From a virus, in IMG/VR virus record IMGVR_UViG_3300034061_002205, positions 1 to 24,093 of that record: a stretch of DNA of 24,093 nt; one strand, written 5' to 3'. Shown one piece after another: positions 5,428 through 12,051 of the stretch. The notes beneath the pieces were generated by a model, which worked only from the letters and a program-made list of their open reading frames with translations, had not been told where the DNA came from and did not search any database. The translations under genes were made by a program, and so were the position numbers. How positions within the stretch are numbered: position 1 is the first letter of the stretch; every line of letters starts with the position of its first letter.

Positions 5428-7181
5428 TAATTCTCTTTTTTATTTTTAGGTAAAAACCCTTTGTTAGGCATATCAATTGGACGTTGTGCAACTAAACTTG
5501 GATTAGTAATTACATAACCAAATTTAGCAGCTTTTGCTTGTGCTAATTTTTTAGTGTTTGCGGTTATGTTTAATCCTGTTCCTTCAAATACTGCATAAAC
5601 TTGTTTATTCCAACGATGGTGACAATTTCCACCGCCTTTATACAACCAAATAGAATAGTAGTCTGTTCCTTTAGGACCCCAACCTGCGTTAACAATTTGT
5701 GTACTCATATTTAAAATGTCTTCTTTACGGTAAATCTTGTTTGCTGAAACCATTTGTGTACAAAATTCACGTGGATTGTCCGTTACTTCGCCTTCGTATT
5801 TATAACGAACAACAAACTTTACTCCGTCAATTACTTTGTCTTGTCTACTTGTTATGTTTGGTCTTGCGTCACCTGTAGAAACCAAGTTAACAACCTTACT
5901 TAATAAACTTTGTTTTGGCTCTTTACTTAACAACTCGTTTTCTTCGTCGTCTGTGTCGTAGTCAACTTCTTTTTCATCTATAAGCAACCAATTGTCTTGT
6001 GGTTCTTCGCCTAAATCAATTAACGGGTTTGTATGTGCGCTTAATTCCGTTCCTGTTTCTTCTGCAACTTGTTCTGCGTTTTGCGTGTTTTCCAAGTCCG
6101 TAAATTCTAATGGTTGTAAAGTCTTAAAAAATAACTTTAAAGCAACCCCGTTAAACGCTAAAATGCTATCAAAAGCATCTAATATTTCTTCTTGGAATGG
6201 TCGTATAACCATATTATCAAAAAGTATACTTGAATTTTTAAGTTCTTCAGCGTTACTTGAAAAACCATTTGTTGAAGCAACTCCAAATAATAACGGACTT
6301 GTTATGTTGTGTCCTAACATTATTTTGCGTAAACATTCTTCGCTTAAATACGTGTAGTGTTCTGGAGCATCGTTTAACGGTATGTCTTCAACTGTTGTTT
6401 TGCTTTCAGCGTTGTTGTTAAACGCTACAATAACTTTTTGTCCCCTGCTTCCTGTTAACTTGTCAAGTACTTTATTAGATATGATTTGTTGTTGTTCGTC
6501 TGTTGGAACACCGTTGTTAAAATTTACAACTTTTGTACCGCTAAATCCGTTTTGAACTTCATTAATTAAATAGTCTGCAATTTCTTCTTCTAAAAGTGTA
6601 TAAGGAACTGCGCCTTGATAGTCAGGATATGCGTAATATTTCATTCCAACCGAATAAGGTTTAGAAAATAATATTTCTATTTTTTCTTTGCTATACCCAA
6701 AAGCGTTAAATCTAATTGGCGCGAATTTTTTAGTATCGTTCCAATTGTCTGAATAGTAGTAACCTGTTATTTGTCCGTCTTTGTCGCATTTTTCAGCTCG
6801 TAAAAGATTAACAGGAATATGATAAGCTTTTAATATTTTGTCGTGCTTGTCGTTGTAGTGTACTTGTATAGCAAATTGTCCAAACATTTTTCTATCAAGA
6901 ACCATTTTACGTACGTCTTCTTTGTGAAATAAAGACATCATTTGTGCGTACTCGTTTGGCTTTTTATTAGCGTCAAGTGCTGAAAGTCCTTTTCCGTAAA
7001 TTAATCGCGCTACGTTGTTTATAATAGCGTTATTCGTTGTTGAATTGCTATAACGTTCAATTAAGAATTGAAAATATTGGTCGCCGTCTTCAGTTAAAAA
7101 GTCTACCCAATTTTCTCGGTTTGTTTCCAAAACTACAGGTGACGTATAAGCCGACAAATTAAGTACGTGTAAGTTATTCAT
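5427..7181 (-). CDS. portal protein with an extra C-terminal Cys/His domain
   Basis: Residues 1-360 fit a phage portal. There is a helical wing (YFQFLIERYSNSTTNNAII), a central segment (PVNLLRAEKCDKDGQITGYYY), the GFSGTKVVNFNNG stretch, and a stem region around HNITSPLLFGVASTNGFSSNAEE. Portals form the dodecameric ring through which DNA enters and leaves the capsid. After an acidic linker (about 375-425) comes an additional domain at about 435-555 with FCTQMVSANKIYRKEDI and GGGNCHHRWNKQVYAVFEG. The conserved-looking Cys and paired His suggest metal binding or a minor-head fold fused to the portal. The length of 584 aa exceeds a bare portal. It overlaps the upstream gene by eight bases. Confidence 0.85.
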   Translation of the reverse strand: MNNLHVLNLSAYTSPVVLETNRENWVDFLTEDGDQYFQFLIERYSNSTTNNAIINNVARLIYGKGLSALDANKKPNEYAQMMSLFHKEDVRKMVLDRKMFGQFAIQVHYNDKHDKILKAYHIPVNLLRAEKCDKDGQITGYYYSDNWNDTKKFAPIRFNAFGYSKEKIEILFSKPYSVGMKYYAYPDYQGAVPYTLLEEEIADYLINEVQNGFSGTKVVNFNNGVPTDEQQQIISNKVLDKLTGSRGQKVIVAFNNNAESKTTVEDIPLNDAPEHYTYLSEECLRKIMLGHNITSPLLFGVASTNGFSSNAEELKNSSILFDNMVIRPFQEEILDAFDSILAFNGVALKLFFKTLQPLEFTDLENTQNAEQVAEETGTELSAHTNPLIDLGEEPQDNWLLIDEKEVDYDTDDEENELLSKEPKQSLLSKVVNLVSTGDARPNITSRQDKVIDGVKFVVRYKYEGEVTDNPREFCTQMVSANKIYRKEDILNMSTQIVNAGWGPKGTDYYSIWLYKGGGNCHHRWNKQVYAVFEGTGLNITANTKKLAQAKAAKFGYVITNPSLVAQRPIDMPNKGFLPKNKKEN

Positions 7182-7527
7182 AAACTATAAAATCATTTGT
7201 TGTTGAATTAGAAACGTATTGGTTATTGTTAACCGAAAATGTAACTAAAGGTTGTGCGGTGCAAAATATTCTATCCTTGTAAATTATTTCGTTACTTGAA
7301 TTTTTCAATTCTAAAGTATAAAAATGTCCTTCTATTAAACTAAAAGTATGTTGTATTGAATTTGTATAGTCATCGTACCCAACTCCGTGTGCGTTTGTTG
7401 AAACAGAAGTGTTTGTTTGTTCGTCTGTTATAATCATTGTTGCAGGTTGTTGGTTAACTGCGCCCCCTATAACTCGCGGAACGTAACTAAATAATTGTGG
7501 ACTTCCTGAAGGTGTTAATACTATCAT
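7174..7527 (-). CDS. hypothetical beta-rich virion-module protein, 117 aa
   Basis: This unrecognised protein sits between the tail-tube terminator and the portal. Alternating hydrophobic and polar residues (TMIITDEQTNTSVS, FYTLELKNSSNEIIYKDRIF) suggest a small beta-sandwich. Its position upstream of the portal, with an eight-base overlap, suggests a minor structural or assembly role. Because it lies downstream of a terminator and no promoter is visible in the 44 bases before it, it probably depends on read-through. Confidence 0.6.
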   Translation of the reverse strand: MIVLTPSGSPQLFSYVPRVIGGAVNQQPATMIITDEQTNTSVSTNAHGVGYDDYTNSIQHTFSLIEGHFYTLELKNSSNEIIYKDRIFCTAQPLVTFSVNNNQYVSNSTTNDFIVYE

Positions 7528-7571
7528 ATTAGTATAATTAAATATTCGTGTTTTTGTTCTTTTTTTAAGAC

Positions 7572-7601
7572 AAAAAAAAAGCCGAACTTACGAACGGCTT
7601 T
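7572..7601 (-). terminator. rho-independent terminator after the tail tube gene
   Basis: On the minus strand AAAGCCG (7601-7595) pairs perfectly with CGGCTTT (7584-7578), with a 10-base loop. The T run continues to 7572. It lies 21 bases past the tail tube stop. No promoter is visible before the next gene, so it probably acts as a partial terminator inside the late operon. Confidence 0.85.
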
Positions 7602-7621
7602 AAAAATAATTTTTTTAAGTA

Positions 7622-8191
7622 TTAAGAAGCAACTAATGTTCCGCCTGTAAATACTTTTGCTGCACCTATTAAATCAGTATCAGAATAACTACCTGAAACG
7701 TTTAAATGATTTGCAGGAATTGCTTCTTGTCCTACAAGTGTCAAAGTATAACCGTTTAAATCACCCATTGCAGTACCGTTTGAAATTAAACCTGTAGTTA
7801 CATCCATTCCGTGTTCTAAACCTGCAATAAAGAAATTGTTAGCGTTAGTCTTAATTACTACGTGTGGACGACCCCAAGCAAGTAATTTCATTTGTTTTGT
7901 AGTTTGTGCATCTAAACCTTTTATTGTAAAAGTTAAAGTTTGTTCTGCAAAAGTTGTTCCGTTTTCTCTTGAACTTGTAATTGTTTGCTCAAAAGAATTT
8001 GTGCCTTTTAAGTCGTACTTATACAAACTCATAGTTCCGGCAATAGTCGTTATTCTATCTGAATTATCAGTATCAACAGTTCCGTAAGTAATTGCACCTA
8101 AATCTCCGTATTTAATAAAGTAAATAGACTTAATACCGCCTACAAACTCTTTGCAAACTTCAGCTCTACCGTGTGTTAATAAACAAGCCAT
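7622..8191 (-). CDS. major tail tube protein
   Basis: The start MACLLTHGRAEVCKEFVGGI and the body features YKYDLKGTNSFEQTITSSRENG, LAWGRPHVVI and LEHGMDVTTG resemble the major tail (tube) proteins of Bacteroidetes siphoviruses. The 189-aa length fits one tube subunit, which stacks in hexameric rings around the tape measure. It follows the major capsid gene and is flanked by terminators on both sides, a layout expected for a very abundant product. It is separated from the tape measure and chaperone genes by several kilobases, unlike most siphoviruses. Confidence 0.85.
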   Translation of the reverse strand: MACLLTHGRAEVCKEFVGGIKSIYFIKYGDLGAITYGTVDTDNSDRITTIAGTMSLYKYDLKGTNSFEQTITSSRENGTTFAEQTLTFTIKGLDAQTTKQMKLLAWGRPHVVIKTNANNFFIAGLEHGMDVTTGLISNGTAMGDLNGYTLTLVGQEAIPANHLNVSGSYSDTDLIGAAKVFTGGTLVAS

Positions 8192-8212
8192 TTTGTTTTG
8201 TTTTTAATTGTG

Positions 8213-8242
8213 AATAAAATAAAGCGCAGTTGCCTACGCTTT
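8213..8242 (-). terminator. rho-independent terminator between capsid and tail tube genes
   Basis: On the minus strand AAAGCGTAG (8242-8234), a GCAA tetraloop and CTGCGCTTT (8229-8221) form a nine-pair stem with one G-T wobble, followed by ATTTTATT to 8213. The T tract is interrupted, which suggests partial termination. The stem is also flanked by T residues on the plus strand. It lies 11 bases past the capsid stop. Confidence 0.75.
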
Positions 8243-8252
8243 TTATTTAATG

Positions 8253-9203
8253 TTATACTCCGTAAAGAACTACGTCTGAACCGATACCATATTGAACCGC
8301 TCCATTGTAACGCATAATTACACGAACATTTTGTGAACCGTCTATATCAGCCATATCAATTACTTTAACAAGTGAATTGTCATTTAAAAGTCCGCAACCA
8401 AAATAAAGGTTGTCAACTGTTGTTGCAACCATATTGTTTGCACCAAGTCCGTTAGCCATAAAAATTGGAATACCGTCGTAAGATAAACTTCCGTTTGTGT
8501 ACCATTGTGTTCCTTGTGTGTTTGTTCCGTTTGCTCCTAAACCTGAAGCACCAAAACCACCCAAAGCACGAACGTACAATTTAGCAATTTTTTGAGATAC
8601 ATAAATTCTTAAATTTTCGTTTCCGTAAAGTGCTGCTGGAATAGCGTCTACTACTTTTCCTATTTCAGCTATAACAGTTGTTGCATCTAAAGTTGTTGTT
8701 AAACCTGCAACGTCGATAACGTCTGAGTCTGCTAAAAACAAAGTTTTAAAACCTGCAAACTCTCCTGCTGTTGCGTTTGTTCCGTTCCAAATTGTAGTTT
8801 CAATTTTAGCTGCAACTTTAGCTGCTACGTGTGCAATTAAAAAGTCTGAAAAAGATTTTGGCAACGTTTTAAACGATGAATAACCCATTTCAGCTGACTG
8901 CCAAGATTGTGCCAAGTCTGACTTGCAAATTTGTAAATTTACTTGAAACTCTTCTGTTGTTAATACTCTTTCGGTAAGTGTAATAGTTGATGTTGGTGTA
9001 AAGTCACAAGTTGCGTTTGCAACGATGTCACCTGTTGCAACTTTTTGCATAACTTGTTTGTAAGCAACGTTTGGAAGTATAGTTACTCCGCCTTGCTCAA
9101 GTGTTGGTGCGCTTAATAAAGCTGCTGCTAAATATTTACCTGCAAACTGACCTTCGTAAGTTGTGGTAATTGATGTTGTTGTACTTAAATTAATGTTTTT
9201 CAT
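8253..9203 (-). CDS. major capsid protein
   Basis: The 316-aa protein has the composition and layout of an HK97-fold capsid subunit without a long scaffold region. It has an N-terminal arm rich in Thr/Ser, then LEQGGVTILPNVAYKQVMQKV, a spine-helix region (FSDFLIAHVAAKVAAKIETTIWNG), and an A-domain-like end (NVRVIMRYNGAVQYGIGSDVVLYGV). The segment PAALYGNENLRIYVSQKIAKLYVRAL is typical of capsids in Bacteroidetes phages. It follows scaffold-like and decoration-like genes and is followed by a terminator. The assignment rests on overall similarity and position and is strong. Confidence 0.88.
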   Translation of the reverse strand: MKNINLSTTTSITTTYEGQFAGKYLAAALLSAPTLEQGGVTILPNVAYKQVMQKVATGDIVANATCDFTPTSTITLTERVLTTEEFQVNLQICKSDLAQSWQSAEMGYSSFKTLPKSFSDFLIAHVAAKVAAKIETTIWNGTNATAGEFAGFKTLFLADSDVIDVAGLTTTLDATTVIAEIGKVVDAIPAALYGNENLRIYVSQKIAKLYVRALGGFGASGLGANGTNTQGTQWYTNGSLSYDGIPIFMANGLGANNMVATTVDNLYFGCGLLNDNSLVKVIDMADIDGSQNVRVIMRYNGAVQYGIGSDVVLYGV

Positions 9204-9221
9204 TGTATAAATTTTTAAAAA

Positions 9222-9644
9222 TTAAACTGCTGTTAATGTAATTGCACCTGCTGTTGCTCCTACTCCAGAAACATACCAATTAACGCCATCACTATTTAAT
9301 TGAACAAAATCGCCAATTGTATCGGCACTTGCTGAAAAAGTAATTGTGTTTTCATCTGCACCCAAAACGTTAACTGAATTAACAATTACGCCACCTTGAA
9401 TAACATTTGAAGCCGCTTTAATTGTCCAAGCTGTAGTTGCAAATAACGCTTGTACTGTAAAACGGAAATTTAAACCCGCTGAAGTTGCTACTGCTGGTAG
9501 TGTAATTTGCGCTCCTGCTGCTGCATTCAAAGAAAAAAGTTTTCCTGAATCCGCTGCGCTCAAAGTAATTGCTGAACTAATTACTTGTGTTTCTAATACT
9601 TGACGTAAATCGTCGTTTGATATTGATATTAAAGTTCCACTCAT
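9222..9644 (-). CDS. probable capsid decoration or head-fibre protein
   Basis: This 140-aa, nearly all-beta protein is rich in Ala/Thr/Val. Residues 47-130 show the pattern ITLPAVATSAGLNFRFTV ... DTIGDFVQLNSDGVNWYVSG, recurrent in phage surface domains that decorate capsids or fibres. The N-terminal 45 residues (DDLRQVLETQVISSAITLSAADSG) may anchor it to the capsid. It lies immediately upstream of the major capsid gene, with an 18-base gap, which suits an abundant virion surface protein. The exact binding site cannot be told. Confidence 0.65.
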   Translation of the reverse strand: MSGTLISISNDDLRQVLETQVISSAITLSAADSGKLFSLNAAAGAQITLPAVATSAGLNFRFTVQALFATTAWTIKAASNVIQGGVIVNSVNVLGADENTITFSASADTIGDFVQLNSDGVNWYVSGVGATAGAITLTAV

Positions 9645-9663
9645 TTTTTTTTATTTTAAATTA

Positions 9664-10242
9664 TTATTTACTTATTTTTTCTAATATTGAATCCATTATT
9701 GAACGTGGTCTTTTACTTGCGTATTGGAAGTGTTCAACTTCATTCGTGTTTTCAGGGTTAAATGAAATTGGCGTGATGTCTGAAAGTTCGGTTACTTCGT
9801 TTGTAACTTCGTCAACTTTAGACAACTTTTCTAATTGTGCTTTTAACTCTATATTTTCGTTTGTTAATTTTTCTATTTCTGCAAAGAACGTTTCTTTAAC
9901 TACGCTTTCAATTGTCTTCTTTGCTGTTGGTGTTGCTTGTGCTTCAACTTCTTCTTCTACTTCTGGAGCTTCTTCTTCAACAACTTCTTCTTCAGTTGCA
10001 ACTTCTTTTATTTCTAAAATAATTCCTTCAACTTCTACTACTAAAATACGTCCGTCTTCTAACTCATATTCTCCGATTGGAACTGGTATTTTTTGCTCGT
10101 CTTCAGTTACAATAAAAACTTCTTTGTCAGTTTCAAATGTATCGGCTTCAAAAATTGTTATTCCGTCCATTAACTTCATTGTTTCCAATTTTACTTCCAT
10201 TCCTAAAAGTGTTTTGATTTGATTAATTACGCTTGTTTTCAT
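9664..10242 (-). CDS. probable scaffolding or head assembly protein
   Basis: The N-terminal half (KTLLGMEVKLETMKLMDG, EVFIVTEDEQKIPVPIGEYELEDGR) is a compact beta-rich domain. Residues 82-100 are very acidic (EEEVVEEEAPEVEEEVEA), followed by a coiled-coil (residues 106-143, FFAEIEKLTNENIELKAQLEKL). The C-terminus is basic and hydrophobic (RPRSIMDSILEKISK). An acidic helical body with a short capsid-binding tail, placed two genes before the capsid and after the protease, is what scaffolds look like. A related N-terminal domain occurs in other Bacteroidetes phages. No enzymatic motif is seen. Confidence 0.6.
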   Translation of the reverse strand: MKTSVINQIKTLLGMEVKLETMKLMDGITIFEADTFETDKEVFIVTEDEQKIPVPIGEYELEDGRILVVEVEGIILEIKEVATEEEVVEEEAPEVEEEVEAQATPTAKKTIESVVKETFFAEIEKLTNENIELKAQLEKLSKVDEVTNEVTELSDITPISFNPENTNEVEHFQYASKRPRSIMDSILEKISK

Positions 10243-10283
10243 ATTTCGTGTTTTGTTTTAATTATTGTTGTTACCGTTTATTT

Positions 10284-10661
10284 TTAAAGAATTTTTCTAA
10301 AGGTTTTTTCGTAACCTATAAATTGTTGTTGTAGTTTAATTATTTCTTTTATTTCAGGTGAATTTGAAACGTCAATACCTAATTCTTTTGCTTTTGTTGT
10401 AAAAATTTTAATTTCTTCGTTTGCGTTACTTATTAATAAACTTTTAGTTGCGTCTAACCTACTTCTTAAACCACTTTTTACCATTTCAATTTTATCTAAT
10501 TGTTTAGTTAATTCAACAAATGAATTTTTGTCAATTTCAATAACTTTTTTGCCTGTATCAATTAATCTTTTTAAATCATTAATAGTTCTTAACTCAACTT
10601 CGTGCTTTGCTAACTCCGTTTTGTCGGATAACCTATCGTAAACGTTTTGTAGTGTGTTCAT
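10284..10661 (-). CDS. hypothetical coiled-coil protein, 125 aa
   Basis: This is a Lys/Glu/Leu-rich, almost fully helical protein with heptad-like stretches (LKRLIDTGKKVIEIDKNSFVELTKQLDKIEM). Its C-terminal part (AKELGIDVSNSPEIKEIIKLQQQF) resembles the C-terminal part of the protein encoded at 10993-11439 (AKSLGLDSKSVKGYSEAKDL), suggesting a shared ancestor or fold. Position between protease and scaffold genes points to head assembly. The function is unknown. Confidence 0.6.
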   Translation of the reverse strand: MNTLQNVYDRLSDKTELAKHEVELRTINDLKRLIDTGKKVIEIDKNSFVELTKQLDKIEMVKSGLRSRLDATKSLLISNANEEIKIFTTKAKELGIDVSNSPEIKEIIKLQQQFIGYEKTFRKIL

Positions 10662-10703
10662 ATATGTATAATTTAATTGTTTATTATTTGTTGTATTTTC
10701 AAA

Positions 10704-10850
10704 TTAGATTGCGCCTATTCCTTGTGCTTGTAAACTACCGTCACAACACTTTGCAGAGTACGTTTTTCCGTCTTTACATAGGCAACCACGTTGACCGCCT
10801 TTTGGACTTGTTTTCGCTTGTGCTACTTGTTTTGTTATTTTCTTACTCAT
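10704..10850 (-). CDS. small Cys-rich protein, 48 aa
   Basis: MSKKITKQVAQAKTSPKGGQ is followed by RGCLCKDGKTYSAKCCDGSL and ends QAQGIGAI. Four cysteines (23, 25, 35, 36) in a CxC...CC pattern suggest a metal-binding knuckle. I recall very similar small proteins next to capsid genes in many Bacteroidetes phages, so it is a real gene despite its size. Its ATG overlaps the stop of the preceding gene (ATGA). The role is unknown, possibly a minor head component. Confidence 0.75.
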   Translation of the reverse strand: MSKKITKQVAQAKTSPKGGQRGCLCKDGKTYSAKCCDGSLQAQGIGAI

Positions 10851-10984
10851 CGTCCTTGTCTTGTATAAGTTTTAGTATAATTTTTACTTGACTTTAGTTT
10901 ACTATTTCGTGTTTTTGCGTGTACTCCTGCACGTTTAACTTTCGGTTTTTTAAGATGTATTTTAGTGTTAATTTGCTTCGCCAC
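10847..10984 (-). CDS. small very basic protein with GTG start, 45 aa
   Basis: The frame reads (GTG) AKQINTKIHLKKPKVKRAGV, then HAKTRNSKLKSSKNYTKTYT and RQGR. It is strongly Lys/Arg-rich, and the PKVKRAGVHAKTRNSKLKSSKNY core resembles small basic proteins found at this place in Bacteroidetes phages. An in-frame TAG lies two codons before the GTG and there is no in-frame ATG, so GTG must be the start. The stop overlaps the ATG of the Cys-rich gene. Nucleic-acid or capsid-interior binding is a reasonable guess from charge only. Confidence 0.7.
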   Translation of the reverse strand: MAKQINTKIHLKKPKVKRAGVHAKTRNSKLKSSKNYTKTYTRQGR

Positions 10985-10992
10985 TTGCTAAA

Positions 10993-11439
10993 TTATTTTA
11001 ATTGCGATAAAATCTTTTCTCCTGCAAGTTTAGATTGCTCTAATTCTTTCATATACTTTTCATTTAATTTAATTAAATCTTTAGCTTCAGAATAACCTTT
11101 TACACTTTTAGAATCTAATCCCAAACTTTTTGCTTGTGAATCAATTTGACTTAAAATTTTATTAAATTCTTGATTTTGAAAACCTAAAAGATTTTTAGCG
11201 CCGGGAACACTTTTAATATAAGATTGCATATTATCAATATCGTCTACAGCTGAATAAAGTTTATTCCAAGTAACTTTAATATTATCAATAAACCTACTTG
11301 CTTCGCTTACTGCATTTTTATTACTACCTACTAATTTTGTTAAATCATCAGTTAAAGCCAATTCTACTTTTTGACTTGCTAACTTTGCTTCTACTTTTGC
11401 AGTAATATCTGCAATAATTAATTCTTTAGTTGTTTTCAT
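10993..11439 (-). CDS. hypothetical helical protein, 148 aa
   Basis: This helical protein is rich in Lys, Ser, Leu and Asp, with coiled-coil potential at residues 5-25 and 100-145. Its C-terminal region is distantly similar to that of the protein at 10284-10661. The start overlaps the protease gene by 14 bases. Being between the protease and scaffold-like genes, it is probably involved in head assembly, for example as an internal or scaffold-associated protein. I recognise no domain. Confidence 0.6.
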   Translation of the reverse strand: MKTTKELIIADITAKVEAKLASQKVELALTDDLTKLVGSNKNAVSEASRFIDNIKVTWNKLYSAVDDIDNMQSYIKSVPGAKNLLGFQNQEFNKILSQIDSQAKSLGLDSKSVKGYSEAKDLIKLNEKYMKELEQSKLAGEKILSQLK

Positions 11440-12013
11440 TTTCCGTTATTATTTGTTTTATTTTATCAATTAAAATTTCATCTTCGTTAATTAAACTCAT
11501 TTCGTATTTGTCTGCAAAATATCCTTCAATAGAAAAACCTTTTATTTCGCCTAATTTAACTTTGTTCCAAATTTCATCGTTGTTTACTTTCATTGAAATA
11601 ACCCAAGTTCCTTTTGGAAAATTAAAACCGTAGTTCGTGCTTTTGTCGTTTTTTCCTTCTGTAATCCAACTTTCGACAACCGACATCCCTTCTAACTTTT
11701 GTTTGTGTTCTAAAGTTGCGTTGTTCTGGTTGCTATTCATAAAAAATAACTCACTTGCTTTGCGTACCGTTTCTTCAGAAAAGTAAATATAGTATTCTTC
11801 GTTCTTGTCGTTCTTGCGGTAAATTTGTTTGTTAGGTATTAAAGCCGCACCCATTAATATACGCTTTTCAGCATCTACTTCTTTTAACTCTATTTCGTGT
11901 TTTTTTAGTGCTAAAAAGTCGCTTTCAATCGCTGGACTTTCAACAACTGATACTGCCGAAATTCCGCTTTCATCGTCTTTTTCGTCAATTATTAATTCAA
12001 CTATTCTATACAT
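11426..12013 (-). CDS. prohead protease, XkdF-like serine protease
   Basis: The 195-aa protein matches the XkdF-type phage protease pattern. GISAVSVVESPAIESDFLAL is a self-substrate-like N-terminus. RILMGAALIPNKQIYRKN and YYIYFSEETV follow, then TLEHKQKLEGMSVVESWI with candidate catalytic His103, KGTWVISMKVNNDEIW, and GEIKGFSIEGYF with candidate nucleophile Ser161. These proteases cut scaffold and capsid precursors during head maturation. Location just upstream of scaffold, decoration and capsid genes agrees. Catalytic residues are assigned by analogy with the prohead protease group and were not aligned. Confidence 0.82.
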   Translation of the reverse strand: MYRIVELIIDEKDDESGISAVSVVESPAIESDFLALKKHEIELKEVDAEKRILMGAALIPNKQIYRKNDKNEEYYIYFSEETVRKASELFFMNSNQNNATLEHKQKLEGMSVVESWITEGKNDKSTNYGFNFPKGTWVISMKVNNDEIWNKVKLGEIKGFSIEGYFADKYEMSLINEDEILIDKIKQIITENENN

Positions 12014-12051
12014 AATATATTAATTTAATTATTGTTTGTTTGTTGTATTTT

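Noticed and set aside
9587-10222. Long plus-strand frame of 211 codons, Ser-rich
   Set aside because: It is the mirror of the scaffold-like gene. Its Ser/Thr runs come from the acidic GAA/GAG codons of the real gene on the minus strand.
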